From: Clostridia bacterium
Lineage (GTDB): Bacteria > Bacillota > Clostridia > Oscillospirales > CAG-272
Direction: 5' to 3'
DNA length: 35,097 nucleotides
Assembly: GCA_017631325.1 (NCBI GenBank)
Contig: JAGBTM010000057.1
Span: 1-35,097, forward strand
Shown here: positions 13,788-22,208 of the stretch, in pieces
How the letters are laid out: each line of letters opens with the position of its first letter
How positions within the stretch are numbered: the stretch's first letter is position 1
The notes under the pieces: model-generated
The model's input: only the letters and a program-made list of their open reading frames with translations
Told to the model about the DNA's origin: nothing
The model's database searches: none
Made by a program: the position numbers and the translations under genes

Positions 13788-15767
13788 TTATTTATAAACG
13801 ACCTCAATAGCGGTAACGCGAGCCTGACCGTTCGTCGCAGAGCCCGTGTTGCCGACCGAGAAGGTGATGCTCTCGGCATTGACGGTCACCTCGCTGCCTG
13901 ATGCTACCTTCGTGCTGCCGTTAAGCAGAATGCCGTTGTTAGAAGAGGAGTAGGTAATCTTGACGGATACGATGGTTTTGCCGCCCGAAGCAGATATTGT
14001 GAAGCTTCCCGAGTCGCTCTGATAAAGTCGCCAGTTCGTTCCGCTAGTATAATATTTTCCGTTATTTCCCTTGGTAGATGCAGTGATGGTGATAATGCTA
14101 TCGCTGTCAAGCGAGAAGCTCGAATATTGAACACCGTTTTCCCAACCGTTTGCCGTTGCAAGCTCCGAAATGGTCTTTTCAACCGTAACAGGCTCTGTAC
14201 CCTCGCTACCCGAGGACTCGGTGTATCCGCATACGCAAGAGCCGTCCTCGACGTTGTGGTTTTCGCTTTCAGTGTAAGTGCAATTTTTACACGAAACAGT
14301 ATGAGTCTTGCCGTCCTCGTTATCTATGTACATGTACGAGTGCTCGCATACGGTGGGCTGGTCACCACCGCCGCCGATAGCGCCCTCTCCAACGACGAAT
14401 ACGACGCCTGTGTTAGAGGAGTGCTTCTTCGTGGGGTCACCGAGCTTGCTTTCACCGGTGAGATAATCAATTTCGACACCGGGCTGAACGTTGTAGATGA
14501 ATACGCAGAATTCAACGTCCTCGCCATTGTCGCTTGTCGAGTACGCCTCGAGAATAAGTCCTGTGCAAACGAGGTTGTTGCCTTCGTACACGGGTGTAAC
14601 TCTGTACATTACGTAGTCGCCGTTTTTGACAGCGGAATTAACCTGGTTTTCAAACCCGAGCATCGTCGACTGGTTCATGTGTGAGGTTCCCGTGACGAAA
14701 TTTTCGACGTGCACGTCGTCGCTCATATACATGTGAGCGAGCAGGTGTGTGCGATTATAGAGCGAATTTACTACACCCGAGTAGCTTGCCTGTACCCAAC
14801 CCGAAGGTGTGATATGAGATATGCTCTCTCTGTCGTCAGATGGAACCGTGCCACTGCATACGCAAGCAAACGCGCCCGTGGCTCTGCCGAGCTCGTCAAG
14901 GGGCGAGTACTGCAACCAAGCCTCGCGCTTTAGCTCGCTATCCTCAAAGTAGGGCTTGTTGCCGTTGAGAATGTAATAGCTCGCCTCGCCCGAATAGTAG
15001 GGAACCGACTCTCCGTTGATAACGATACCGCCCTCGCTCATAACCTCGGCGAACGCTACGTTGTAGTATTCACCGCCCGTAAGTGAGAGAGTGCATTTTC
15101 CTCCCGAGAGGGATTTTACCGTTCCGTTTACGGTGCATTTGATATAGCAGCCCTCGGATGCCGAGACGGTGGGTGTCAATTCAATAGTACCCGAGTACAG
15201 ACCCGTGTCGAAATTATCGGGTGCAACACCGCCGGATATACTTACGTAGGCATAATCCTTGATAGGTGTAAAGCCGTCATCGACAAGCACCTTTTGTGCA
15301 TTGTGGGCGTAGTCTATAAGTCCTTTGTAGAGATTCTCCTGGTCCTCGCTCGGAGCGCCAAGATACAGTCTTTCGTACAGGTACTCAAGCACGCTGTACC
15401 TTTTAGGCGCGCTTTCCGAACCGTTCGAGTAGGCCTTGGCGTAAAGTACGGTGTCAATCTTTTGCGCGGGAACACCGGGGCCGAAGAATACTGCCTTGTC
15501 CGTGCCGTAGTCTACGCCCTCTTCACCCGGCGTGGCCTCGCAAATAAGATTTGTGCAGGCTTCGTCCGAATAAACCTTGAGCGAGACGTCAGCTCCCTCG
15601 GGCGCATCAACGGCATACATCATTTTAATCGTATCACCGTAGTAGAGGTTCTGGCTGACTATTTCAACCGAGCCGTCCGTGTCCTTTGCAAATCCCACCG
15701 TGCAAACGGCTATAAGCAAGAGCAGGGTCGTAATAAGTGATAATAAAATCCTTTTTTTAGATTTCAT
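13788..15767 (-). CDS. Secreted streptodornase-like DNA/RNA non-specific endonuclease
   Basis: 659 aa from ATG 15767, chosen for AGAGGA upstream and because it begins a proper signal peptide (SKKRILLSLITTLLLLIAVC); 28 upstream codons are open but unlikely. The order is: signal peptide; region about 35-245 shared with the 603-aa neighbour; nuclease domain about 262-436; a small CxxC module (CKNC, CVCGYTES); C-terminal beta domain about 532-659, again shared. The nuclease part matches the EndA/Spd1 group: LDELGRATGAFAC, catalytic NRTHLLAH (338-345), VTGTSHMNQSTMLGFENQV with the metal-binding Asn, YRVTPVYEGN and FIYNVQPGVEIDY. Secreted DNases of this kind degrade environmental DNA for nutrients or escape from DNA traps. 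Domain identity is strong. Confidence 0.88.
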   Translation of the reverse strand: MKSKKRILLSLITTLLLLIAVCTVGFAKDTDGSVEIVSQNLYYGDTIKMMYAVDAPEGADVSLKVYSDEACTNLICEATPGEEGVDYGTDKAVFFGPGVPAQKIDTVLYAKAYSNGSESAPKRYSVLEYLYERLYLGAPSEDQENLYKGLIDYAHNAQKVLVDDGFTPIKDYAYVSISGGVAPDNFDTGLYSGTIELTPTVSASEGCYIKCTVNGTVKSLSGGKCTLSLTGGEYYNVAFAEVMSEGGIVINGESVPYYSGEASYYILNGNKPYFEDSELKREAWLQYSPLDELGRATGAFACVCSGTVPSDDRESISHITPSGWVQASYSGVVNSLYNRTHLLAHMYMSDDVHVENFVTGTSHMNQSTMLGFENQVNSAVKNGDYVMYRVTPVYEGNNLVCTGLILEAYSTSDNGEDVEFCVFIYNVQPGVEIDYLTGESKLGDPTKKHSSNTGVVFVVGEGAIGGGGDQPTVCEHSYMYIDNEDGKTHTVSCKNCTYTESENHNVEDGSCVCGYTESSGSEGTEPVTVEKTISELATANGWENGVQYSSFSLDSDSIITITASTKGNNGKYYTSGTNWRLYQSDSGSFTISASGGKTIVSVKITYSSSNNGILLNGSTKVASGSEVTVNAESITFSVGNTGSATNGQARVTAIEVVYK

Positions 15768-15841
15768 TATTCGTCCTCTTTTCATTTCGTTGTAAAATAC
15801 ATGCGCACACGACGCGCGCCAATAATATCTCATCATACCAT

Positions 15842-15870
15842 ATAATAGCACGCTTTGGCAGAATTTTCAA
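15842..15870 (-). promoter_or_regulatory. Promoter of the secreted nuclease gene
   Basis: On the minus strand: TTGAAA (15865-15870), 17-bp spacer, TATTAT (15842-15847). Confidence 0.7.
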
Positions 15871-15917
15871 GTAAAAATACTAAATTTCGCCAAAATTTTC
15901 GCCAAAACCTCGGTGAA

Positions 15918-15993
15918 ACAAAAAAGAAAGCCCCCGAAATTGATATGCGCCTAAAGTGTCTGACTTTAGGTTCACATCAATTCGAGAGCTTTC
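15918..15993 (-). terminator. Two-tier terminator after the NhaC gene
   Basis: An outer stem GCTTTC/GAAAGC and ATTGAT/ATCAAT enclose an inner perfect hairpin CCTAAAGT/ACTTTAGG. On the minus strand it ends in CTTTCTTTTTTG. More elaborate than a simple terminator. Confidence 0.75.
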
Positions 15994-16013
15994 AAAATTA
16001 AGCGTTTTGTCGC

Positions 16014-17567
16014 TTACTGAGCCTTTTTCTTATTAAGATATTTGATAAGGAACACTGCTCCTGCGAAGAGAGCGAGCGCAGCAACCCACATAATAATGCA
16101 GCAAAGCACGCTACCGAGAGAAGCGCACAGACCTGCAACGAGGTAGGAAAGTGCCGCAATACCTGCGATGAGCGAAGCGTAGGGAAGCTGAGTATTAACG
16201 TGGTCTACGTGGTTGCATTCAGCGCCTGCAGATGCGAGAATGGTAGTATCCGAGATGGGAGAAACGTGGTCTCCGAATACCGCGCCGCCAAGAGTTGCCG
16301 AAACGGTAAGGATAGCCATAGTTCCGCTTCCGCCAAGGATAGTAACCGCGATAGGAACAAGCACGCCGAACGTACCCCAAGAAGTACCGGTCGAGAACGC
16401 GATAGCGCCGGCAAGAATGAAGAATATAGCGGGGAAGAGCCACTGCGGGAATGCACTGCCTGCGAGGTTAGCCTCAACGAACGCCTGTGCATCGAGGTAA
16501 CCGCCCTTTGCACCCATAATGCCCGAAATGCTCCAAGCAAAAGTAAGGATAAGGATAGCGGGAACCATAGCCTTGAAGCCCTCGGTGAAGCTGCCGGTGA
16601 TTTCCTTAAAGGAAACGACCTTTTCTATCATATAGTAAATAGCTATAATGAAGAGCGCAATGGTAGAGCCGATAGCGAGAGAAAGACCTGCGTCACAGTT
16701 GGAGAACGCCTCAATAACGTTTGCCGACTGAAGCTCGGTGTCGATAAGACCGGTGTCCCAGTTGTAGAAGAAGCCGGTGTAAATCATACCGCCGATACAG
16801 CAAGCGATAAGAACGATAACGGGAATGAGGAGGTGACGAACCTTACCGTTGGGGTTAGAGAGAACCTCAGCGCTCTTTTCGTCGTTCTCGGCTGCGCCTG
16901 CGTGAAGGTCGCCCGTCTCGAGAGCAACAGTCTCGTTCTTCTTCATCTTGCCAAAGTCAAAGCCCACATAGCAAAGAGTGAATACCATAACGAGAGTAAG
17001 AAGCGCGTAAACGTTAAAGGGAATAGTGCTGATGAACACGGTAAGACCGTCGCCCTCAAGCTCGCCTGCAACTGCTGCTGCCCAGCTTGAAATCGGTGCA
17101 ATAATGCACACGGGTGCCGCGGTAGCGTCGATTATGTATGCAAGCTTTGCGCGAGATACCTTGAATTTATCGGTAACGGGACGCATAACGGAGCCTACGG
17201 TGAGGCAGTTGAAATAGTCGTCAACGAAGATAAGGCAGCCAAGACCTGCGGTTGCTGCAAGAGCGCCGCTCTTTGACTTGATTTTGCGTCCTGCCCATTC
17301 GCCGTACGCCTTTGCGCCGCCCGACTTCTGCATCAGAACTACGAGTATTCCAAGCACTACGAGGAAAACGATAATAGGCGTATTTCCGCCAACCTTTTCG
17401 CTCATAACCTGGTAAAGTGTGAACATTGCTTTAAGAGGATCTCCGCCTGCATACATCATAGCGCCAACGAAAATGCCGAGGAAAAGCGAAACGTAAACCT
17501 GCTTTGTAACCAAGGCAAGAATTATGGCGATAAGCGCAGGGAGGAAAGCCCATAATGTACCTTCCAT
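16014..17567 (-). CDS. nhaC: Na+/H+ antiporter, NhaC family
   Basis: 517 aa integral membrane protein with about 12 hydrophobic segments, matching the NhaC-type antiporters: TLWAFLPALIAIILALVTKQVY at the start, FVDDYFNCLTVGSVMRPVTD, APVCIIAPISSWAA, FSTGTSWGTFGVLVPIAV and FGDHVSPISDTTILASAG, which are the conserved intramembrane motifs with Asp/His/Ser-Thr residues. It exchanges sodium for protons across the cytoplasmic membrane; relatives can also carry malate/lactate. ATG at 17567 follows AAAGGAG. It is a single-gene unit with its own consensus promoter and terminator. A hydrophilic loop (about residues 210-240, Glu/Asp rich) separates the halves. Confidence 0.93.
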   Translation of the reverse strand: MEGTLWAFLPALIAIILALVTKQVYVSLFLGIFVGAMMYAGGDPLKAMFTLYQVMSEKVGGNTPIIVFLVVLGILVVLMQKSGGAKAYGEWAGRKIKSKSGALAATAGLGCLIFVDDYFNCLTVGSVMRPVTDKFKVSRAKLAYIIDATAAPVCIIAPISSWAAAVAGELEGDGLTVFISTIPFNVYALLTLVMVFTLCYVGFDFGKMKKNETVALETGDLHAGAAENDEKSAEVLSNPNGKVRHLLIPVIVLIACCIGGMIYTGFFYNWDTGLIDTELQSANVIEAFSNCDAGLSLAIGSTIALFIIAIYYMIEKVVSFKEITGSFTEGFKAMVPAILILTFAWSISGIMGAKGGYLDAQAFVEANLAGSAFPQWLFPAIFFILAGAIAFSTGTSWGTFGVLVPIAVTILGGSGTMAILTVSATLGGAVFGDHVSPISDTTILASAGAECNHVDHVNTQLPYASLIAGIAALSYLVAGLCASLGSVLCCIIMWVAALALFAGAVFLIKYLNKKKAQ

Positions 17568-17615
17568 AATAAATCTCCTTTGTTTTTATTATTTTTTCTA
17601 TGGAATTATAACGAA

Positions 17616-17644
17616 AGTATAGCATAGTTATATGAATTTGTCAA
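17616..17644 (-). promoter_or_regulatory. nhaC: Consensus promoter of nhaC
   Basis: On the minus strand: TTGACA (17639-17644), 17-bp spacer, TATACT (17616-17621). Confidence 0.85.
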
Positions 17645-17757
17645 CAATTTTTAGTAAAATCTTAGTCTTTTAGTGCATTTTTGACAGCAGGGAAGCGCCT
17701 ATTTTTCGGCATCGGAGATGCGATGCGTAATTTAAAAGTGCATATTTTGATATTTTC

Positions 17758-17786
17758 TTGACCTTTCTACCTTTTTGTGTTAGAAT
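17758..17786 (+). promoter_or_regulatory. Promoter of the DUF2130 gene
   Basis: TTGACC (17758-17763), 17-bp spacer, TAGAAT (17781-17786). It overlaps an upstream in-frame ATG at 17777, which supports the later start at 17825. Confidence 0.75.
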
Positions 17787-17824
17787 ATAGAAAAGAAGAA
17801 AAAAACTTTCAAAGAGGGCGCACT

Positions 17825-19033
17825 ATGAACGAGATTAAATGTCCTCGCTGCGGCGAGATATTTGCTATTGACGAGTCGGGATATAACGATTTGTTAAGAA
17901 GTGTCAAAAACGAGGAGTTTGAGAGGGAGCTTGCAAGCAGAGTAGAGCTTACTCTTGCCGAAAAGAACCTTGAGTTGTCTAAAATCCAGTCCGAGATGGA
18001 CGCTATGAAGCGCGAGGGTGAAAAGGACCTTAAGCTCGCCCTTGCCGACAAGGAGAGGGAGATAGCCGAGCTAAAGAGCGAGGCGAAGCTTAAGGAAGCG
18101 TCAAGGGAGCTTGAAATCAAGGCCGCCCTCGAAGAAAAAGAGAAGAAAATAAACGACCTTCTGGCCGAGAAAAAGGCGACGGCTCTTGAGCAGAAGCTCT
18201 CCGAGGACGCCCTAAAAAATGAACACGCCCTCCTGCTTAAGCAGAAGGATGACGAAATTCAGTACTACAAGGACCTGAAGGCCCGCATGTCCACCAAGAT
18301 GCTCGGAGAAACACTCGAGCAGCACTGCGAGACAGAGTTTAACAGGCTCCGTTCGACAGGCTTTAGAAACGCTTATTTCGAGAAAGACAACGATGCTAAG
18401 ACGGGTAGCAAGGGCGACTATATCTTCCGTGAATTTTCCGACGACGGAGTCGAGTTCATTTCTATAATGTTTGAAATGAAGAACGAGGCCGACGCCACTG
18501 CTACAAAGAAGAAAAACGAGGATTTTTTAAAGGAGCTTGATAAGGATAGACGTGAGAAGGGCTGTGAATACGCAGTTCTCGTGTCGCTACTTGAGTCCGA
18601 CAGCGAGCTTTACAATACGGGAATTGTGGATATGTCGCACAGATACGAGAAAACCTACGTGATAAGACCGCAGTTTTTCATTCCTATCATAACACTTCTG
18701 AGAAATGCGGCATACAACACCCTTGAATACAAAAAGGAAGCTGCTCTTATCAAAAACCAGAACATAGACGTGTCGAATTTCGAAGAGGAGCTTATCAATT
18801 TCCAGACGGGATTTGCACGTAATTTTGACCTTGCGAGCCGAAAATTTTCCGACGCGATAGAGGAAATCGACAAGACGATAAAGCTTCTTGAAAAAATTAA
18901 GGACAACCTCACAGGCTCCGAGAAAAATCTTCGCATCGCAAATGACAAGGCCCAGGACCTCTCAATTAAGAAGCTTACTAAGGGTAATCCCACAATGCAG
19001 GCGAAATTTGCCGCCTTAAAGAGCGAGAATTAA
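17825..19033 (+). CDS. DUF2130 family coiled-coil protein
   Basis: 402 aa from ATG 17825 (GAGGG upstream). The first residues form a zinc-finger-like [15 protein letters not shown] motif; residues about 30-170 are a long Glu/Lys-rich coiled coil. The C-terminal half is the DUF2130 domain: [49 protein letters not shown] and [20 protein letters not shown]. The spacing of Glu, Asp-Tyr-Ile and Glu-x-Lys residues recalls PD-(D/E)XK nucleases, as proposed for the family from general knowledge, but activity is unproven. It stands alone with its own promoter. The last codons run into a 34-bp tandem repeat that contains the stop codon. Confidence 0.88.
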   Translation: MNEIKCPRCGEIFAIDESGYNDLLRSVKNEEFERELASRVELTLAEKNLELSKIQSEMDAMKREGEKDLKLALADKEREIAELKSEAKLKEASRELEIKAALEEKEKKINDLLAEKKATALEQKLSEDALKNEHALLLKQKDDEIQYYKDLKARMSTKMLGETLEQHCETEFNRLRSTGFRNAYFEKDNDAKTGSKGDYIFREFSDDGVEFISIMFEMKNEADATATKKKNEDFLKELDKDRREKGCEYAVLVSLLESDSELYNTGIVDMSHRYEKTYVIRPQFFIPIITLLRNAAYNTLEYKKEAALIKNQNIDVSNFEEELINFQTGFARNFDLASRKFSDAIEEIDKTIKLLEKIKDNLTGSEKNLRIANDKAQDLSIKKLTKGNPTMQAKFAALKSEN

Positions 19034-19100
19034 GTTAAAGCTCGGTAAATCGAGGAGTTAGAATTAAGTTAAAGCTCGGCAAATTGAAGAGTGAGGATTA
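19027..19100 (+). repeat. 34-bp tandem repeat over the DUF2130 stop codon
   Basis: GAATTAAGTTAAAGCTCGG starts at 19027 and again at 19061, with similar following sequence, then a decayed third start near 19095. The first copy contains the stop codon. Confidence 0.7.
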
Positions 19101-19201
19101 ACCCTCACAGCGTGAGATTTCTATACCGTCACACCAAGCATTGACCGTGAAAAGCGTCTTAAAACGCACAGGCATTAATTAATAACCGAAAGACAAATAA
19201 T

Positions 19202-19247
19202 AAAAAAGCCGTTTTTGTAAACTTAGCGTTACAAAAACGGCTTTTTT
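19202..19247. terminator. Bidirectional intrinsic terminator
   Basis: AAAAAAGCCGTTTTTGTAA and its perfect inverted partner, separated by 8 nt. It serves the DUF2130 gene and the convergent MFS gene. Confidence 0.92.
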
Positions 19248-19271
19248 ATATTCAAATTCAATATATTACAC

Positions 19272-20549
19272 TTAAATTTCTTTTGCCTTTTCCATAAGCG
19301 CTCTTTCCTTATTCGAAGCGCTTATAACGATATTCGTTCCTACGATAACCACCGCTATAACTGCAAGGCCTACGTAGAGCGAGAGGTTGTAGCTTCCCAC
19401 AAGGTCAAACGCGAGGTTTGACAGAGGTGCTCCGACGGCGTATCCTGCCGTGTTTACGGCAACGAATATTCCAAGCGTTTTACCAAACGACTTCTGTCCG
19501 AAGTAATATCCAACGTAAAGTGGAAGCATTATGGTTTCAAGAGGCAGAGCAAGAGAGGAGAATGCGCTGTATATCATAGCCAAAATCTTGCCTCCGAGTG
19601 AGTTGTCACACAGAAGAAGAGCCGTGAATGCCGCTATTACGGCGAGCATACACATGTTTGAGGTTATACGGATACCCGCCTTATCAAAGATAAAGCCGGT
19701 GAGGAACTTGAAGCAGGTCAGAGTGATAGAGTGAACGCTGACTACTATTGCAACGTACTCGACGTCGATACCCTTGTCGTACATAAAAGGGGTAGCAATT
19801 CCACCTATTCCCTGAAGCACCATACCTGTGAGGAAGATACAAACGAGAGAGGCGTAGAAGTAGGGCTTCTTTATAAGCTCGGAGAACTCAAGACCCTCCC
19901 ACGAGTCGCCCTTGGACTTCTTTTTCTGCACTGCAGGAAGCCCCTCGACACCCTTAGGCTTGTCACGGAAGAATATGAGAACGAGAACCAAAATCGCGAT
20001 AAGCAGGATTCCTGCTACTCTGTAAGCATCTCTGTACGTCTCTGCTCCACTATTGATAATGGGTGAGAGAACCTGTGCCGCAACAGCACCGCCGATACCG
20101 TTGCAGGCAAGCACCGCGCCCATAATAGTGCCTTTGCTTTCCTTACACCATATATTTACGACGTAGCCGACCATAGTAGTGCTGGTCCAAGAGAAGCCGA
20201 CACCGAGAAGAAGTCCGCCTATGTAATAAACGAAGATGCTCTCAGCAAACGAATATACGAAGCACGAGCCTATAATCAGCAGTATACCTGTGGATATCAG
20301 CTTCTTAGGTCCGAATTTTGCAACCAGAACGCCAAAGAACAGGTTGATTATAGCCGTTGCTATAAATCTTATACTGTCATTTATGGAAAAGGCGCTTCTC
20401 GGGATACCCATAGCCTCTGTGACAGCCTTGACGTACAGGCTCTTGGTTGAGGAGCAGAAGCCAAGCACGATACATACCATAAGCGCCGATATGCCTATGA
20501 TAACCCACGAGTAACTGAATTTGATTTTCTTTAGATCAATTTTCTTCAT
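19272..20549 (-). CDS. MFS transporter, OxlT/monocarboxylate-like
   Basis: 425 aa from ATG 20549; a GTG at 20561 is in frame but falls on the GAGGTG ribosome site. About 12 transmembrane helices in two halves are joined by a basic cytosolic loop (RDKPKGVEGLPAVQKKKSKG). The segments GFCSSTKSLYVKAVTEAMGI, VAKFGPKKLISTGILL (the MFS loop 2-3 motif), GVGFSWTSTTMVGYVVNIW and the repeated pattern in half two fit the oxalate/formate and monocarboxylate branch. It likely moves an organic anion; the substrate is unknown. Single-gene unit with its own promoter and a terminator shared with its convergent neighbour. Confidence 0.88.
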   Translation of the reverse strand: MKKIDLKKIKFSYSWVIIGISALMVCIVLGFCSSTKSLYVKAVTEAMGIPRSAFSINDSIRFIATAIINLFFGVLVAKFGPKKLISTGILLIIGSCFVYSFAESIFVYYIGGLLLGVGFSWTSTTMVGYVVNIWCKESKGTIMGAVLACNGIGGAVAAQVLSPIINSGAETYRDAYRVAGILLIAILVLVLIFFRDKPKGVEGLPAVQKKKSKGDSWEGLEFSELIKKPYFYASLVCIFLTGMVLQGIGGIATPFMYDKGIDVEYVAIVVSVHSITLTCFKFLTGFIFDKAGIRITSNMCMLAVIAAFTALLLCDNSLGGKILAMIYSAFSSLALPLETIMLPLYVGYYFGQKSFGKTLGIFVAVNTAGYAVGAPLSNLAFDLVGSYNLSLYVGLAVIAVVIVGTNIVISASNKERALMEKAKEI

Positions 20550-20628
20550 TAAATAAAACACCTCGAATCAAACGCCTTGCATCAGGGCAAGGTTTAATGA
20601 AAATATATTAAAACCCGTGCACGTAAAC

Positions 20629-20657
20629 AGTATAGCACTTCGCCGTAGAAAAATCAA
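20629..20657 (-). promoter_or_regulatory. Promoter of the MFS transporter gene
   Basis: On the minus strand: TTGATT (20652-20657), 17-bp spacer, TATACT (20629-20634). Confidence 0.75.
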
Positions 20658-20848
20658 TGTAAAAAACGAACAAAAATATGCAAAAAAGGCGCTTTTTCGG
20701 GGGTGAGGTGGTTAAGGGGTTAAGAAACAAAGGGAAATGACGTGCAAAAGCAAATCAAGAATGGATAGCAGGGGTGAATGGTAAAGAGGTGGGGAGAGCA
20801 GTGTTGAAATGAAATTTGGCGATTTTTCTGATTATAAAACGAAAACTA
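20658..20848. other. Intergenic stretch, purine-biased on plus
   Basis: Between the MFS promoter and the ncRNA promoter. About 20698-20815 is markedly G/A rich on the plus strand, with no reading frame or repeat that I can support. Confidence 0.5.
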
Positions 20849-20877
20849 TTGATTTTTTCTCAATATTGTTATATAAT
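20849..20877 (+). promoter_or_regulatory. Promoter of the structured RNA
   Basis: TTGATT (20849-20854), 17-bp spacer, TATAAT (20872-20877). The predicted transcript start falls at about 20884, exactly where the outer stem begins. Confidence 0.78.
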
Positions 20878-20883
20878 AAGTGT

Positions 20884-21090
20884 GCCAAACAAACTTAATA
20901 TACAGTATGGGGTGTATTTTCCTTTTAGGGATAATTATACCTTTTTTTGCGCATGCTCATCTTATAGAATTTGATAAAATGCAAATTCCGTATAGGTGAG
21001 CGTGTAATAGCCCTTGTCTGTATATAGTTTGTTTGGCGACGACTGGAATTTGCGTTTTTGTGCGCTGATTTCGGTTGGCGCACTTTTTTG
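20884..21090 (+). ncRNA. Candidate pseudoknotted ncRNA or leader RNA, about 206 nt
   Basis: The outer stem P1 is GCCAAACAAAC (20884-20894) with GTTTGTTTGGC (21027-21037), extended by TATACAG/CTGTATA. Inside it are a small stem (20911-20916 with 20936-20941) and a stronger one, CATGCTCA (20952-20959) with TGAGCGTG (20997-21004), extended by TATA/TATA. The loop of the latter holds GCAAATTCC (20981-20989), perfectly complementary to GGAATTTGC (21045-21053) outside P1: a 9-bp pseudoknot. The same loop can instead pair with itself (GAATTTG 20967-20973 with CAAATTC 20982-20988). A GTGCGC/GCGCAC-TTTTTT terminator ends it. It has its own promoter. The bPH2 gene starts 27 bp later, so it may be a free ncRNA or an attenuator leader. 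I cannot assign an Rfam family; 6S and raiA RNAs are candidates to test. Confidence 0.7.
21060..21089 (+). terminator. Terminator of the structured RNA
   Basis: GTGCGC, 12-nt loop, GCGCAC, then TTTTTT; 27 bp before the ATG of the bPH2 gene. Confidence 0.85.
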
Positions 21091-21116
21091 TTTTTTTGAT
21101 TAAGAAAGGACAGCAA

Positions 21117-21518
21117 ATGGGTTATTTAGAGAAAAATGTAGTCAGTAGCAAAGAAACTATAAAGATTGTACCGAAGAAAAATGCTATTTTTCTTGTTGTC
21201 AGCTGGATTTGGGGTATATTAGGTTTTTGGCTTCTATTAATTCCGACCATCAAAGCTATAAAATTGACCTTCAGATTCTGCACCACCGAATATCTCGTAA
21301 CAGACCAAAAGGTGATGGAAAAATACGGTTGGATATCTACTCATACGGACGAAATGCCGTTATCAAAAATCGAGAACGTAGTAGTTAACTATACGTTCTG
21401 GGGTAAAATTTTCAATTACGGAACTGTGATTTGCCAAGGAACGAATCGAAACAACGTTTCGTTCTATTATGTAAAAGACGCTGAGTCAATTAAAAAAGAA
21501 TTGAACGAGTTAATATAA
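21117..21518 (+). CDS. PH-like (bPH2) domain membrane protein
   Basis: 133 aa from ATG 21117 (AAAGGA upstream). A hydrophobic hairpin near the N-terminus (AIFLVVSWIWGILGFWLLLI) is followed by a domain that fits the bacterial PH-like family (YdbS/YdbT type): FRFCTTEYLVTDQKVMEKYG, then MPLSKIENVVVNYTFWGKIF, NYGTVICQGT, ending in a helix. The L-x-KI-E-V and G-x-I-F-x-YG pattern is characteristic. Function in cells is poorly known; related pairs protect membranes from certain peptides. It directly follows the structured RNA and terminator, so its expression may depend on readthrough. Followed by its own terminator. Confidence 0.8.
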   Translation: MGYLEKNVVSSKETIKIVPKKNAIFLVVSWIWGILGFWLLLIPTIKAIKLTFRFCTTEYLVTDQKVMEKYGWISTHTDEMPLSKIENVVVNYTFWGKIFNYGTVICQGTNRNNVSFYYVKDAESIKKELNELI

Positions 21519-21538
21519 ATAAATCAAAAAGTGCGCCG

Positions 21539-21575
21539 ATAAGCCTTTTCCTTTCTAGGAGAGGGCTTATTCTTG
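21539..21575 (+). terminator. Terminator after the bPH2 gene
   Basis: ATAAGCC/GGCTTAT stem with an imperfect inner stem (TTTTCC/GGAGAG) and a short T-rich tail. Confidence 0.65.
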
Positions 21576-21617
21576 TTTCACGAAGCAATCAACAAAAAAC
21601 GAAAGGAGCGTGGGGGA

Positions 21618-21639
21618 GGACACTCCGTATCTTTGGCGG
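21618..21639 (-). repeat. 22-bp copy of the tRNA-Ser 3' tail
   Basis: Identical to 26175-26196. On the minus strand it reads CCGCCA (the tRNA end) and then AAGATACGGAGTGTCC, followed by a hairpin (GGAGTGT/ACGCTCC) and TTTCGTTTTTTG. It thus looks like a tRNA end with its terminator but no tRNA body. Confidence 0.75.
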
Positions 21640-21640
21640 T

Positions 21641-22102
21641 ATGATTATAATGTCGAATGTTATATATTCTTCGGAGAGAATAAATACGTTCTTTACAGAT
21701 TATCTCTCTTTTCACACCGTGTTTTTCCATAACATAGTCATATTTGCTCTGTTTTTGGTACTGGCTCTTGACTTACATAAGCCGAGCGGAAGTAGAAGTG
21801 AGGTAATATTTGTACTGATATTTGGGGCCGTATTCGTATCGCTTGCGGCGAGCGCGTCGCACATTTTACAGACGAATTACTCTAATTTTCTTTACAGCAC
21901 AGTCGGAATTATAAAAACTCTTACCGAAAATATGAAGCTCGCAATAGGAGAAGTGCCAACGAAGATAGTCTACACGTCAACGCTCGCAGTGCTGCACATA
22001 CTGTTGCTTGTTATTACTGACTATCTCTTTATGGCTTTTTGCGTGATAAAAGAGAAAATTTTAGCAAAAATAAAAGCACAATCTTCTACCGAAACGGTGT
22101 AA
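21641..22102 (+). CDS. Small membrane protein, unknown
   Basis: 153 aa (or 150 from ATG 21650); the ribosome site is poor (GGCGG only). Three transmembrane helices are apparent: FFHNIVIFALFLVLALDL, EVIFVLIFGAVFVSLAASAS and a longer one in LAVLHILLLVITDYLFMAFC, with a basic C-terminal tail (KEKILAKIKAQ). I do not recognise the family. It starts directly after the 22-bp tRNA-tail repeat, at the left edge of the carbohydrate locus. Base composition and reading frame look protein coding. Confidence 0.6.
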   Translation: MIIMSNVIYSSERINTFFTDYLSFHTVFFHNIVIFALFLVLALDLHKPSGSRSEVIFVLIFGAVFVSLAASASHILQTNYSNFLYSTVGIIKTLTENMKLAIGEVPTKIVYTSTLAVLHILLLVITDYLFMAFCVIKEKILAKIKAQSSTETV

Positions 22103-22166
22103 AAATCAACCAATATTGAAAGGCATAAACACTCGTTTTCTTATAATTACGCAACAATACAAAAAC

Positions 22167-22194
22167 AAGCGGAGCGCTGCAGCGCTCCGCTTTT
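22167..22194. terminator. Bidirectional palindromic terminator
   Basis: AAGCGGAGCGCTG/CAGCGCTCCGCTT is a perfect 26-bp palindrome with T tails both ways, between the membrane protein and the AraC gene. Confidence 0.82.
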
Positions 22195-22208
22195 CACTTA
22201 TAGCTTTA

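Noticed and set aside
16200..17090. 296-codon open frame on plus, antisense to nhaC
   Set aside because: nhaC on minus has complete family motifs, promoter and ribosome site. The plus frame has unusual composition (Arg/Asn/Glu/Cys rich) and no start signals; it is a codon-bias shadow.
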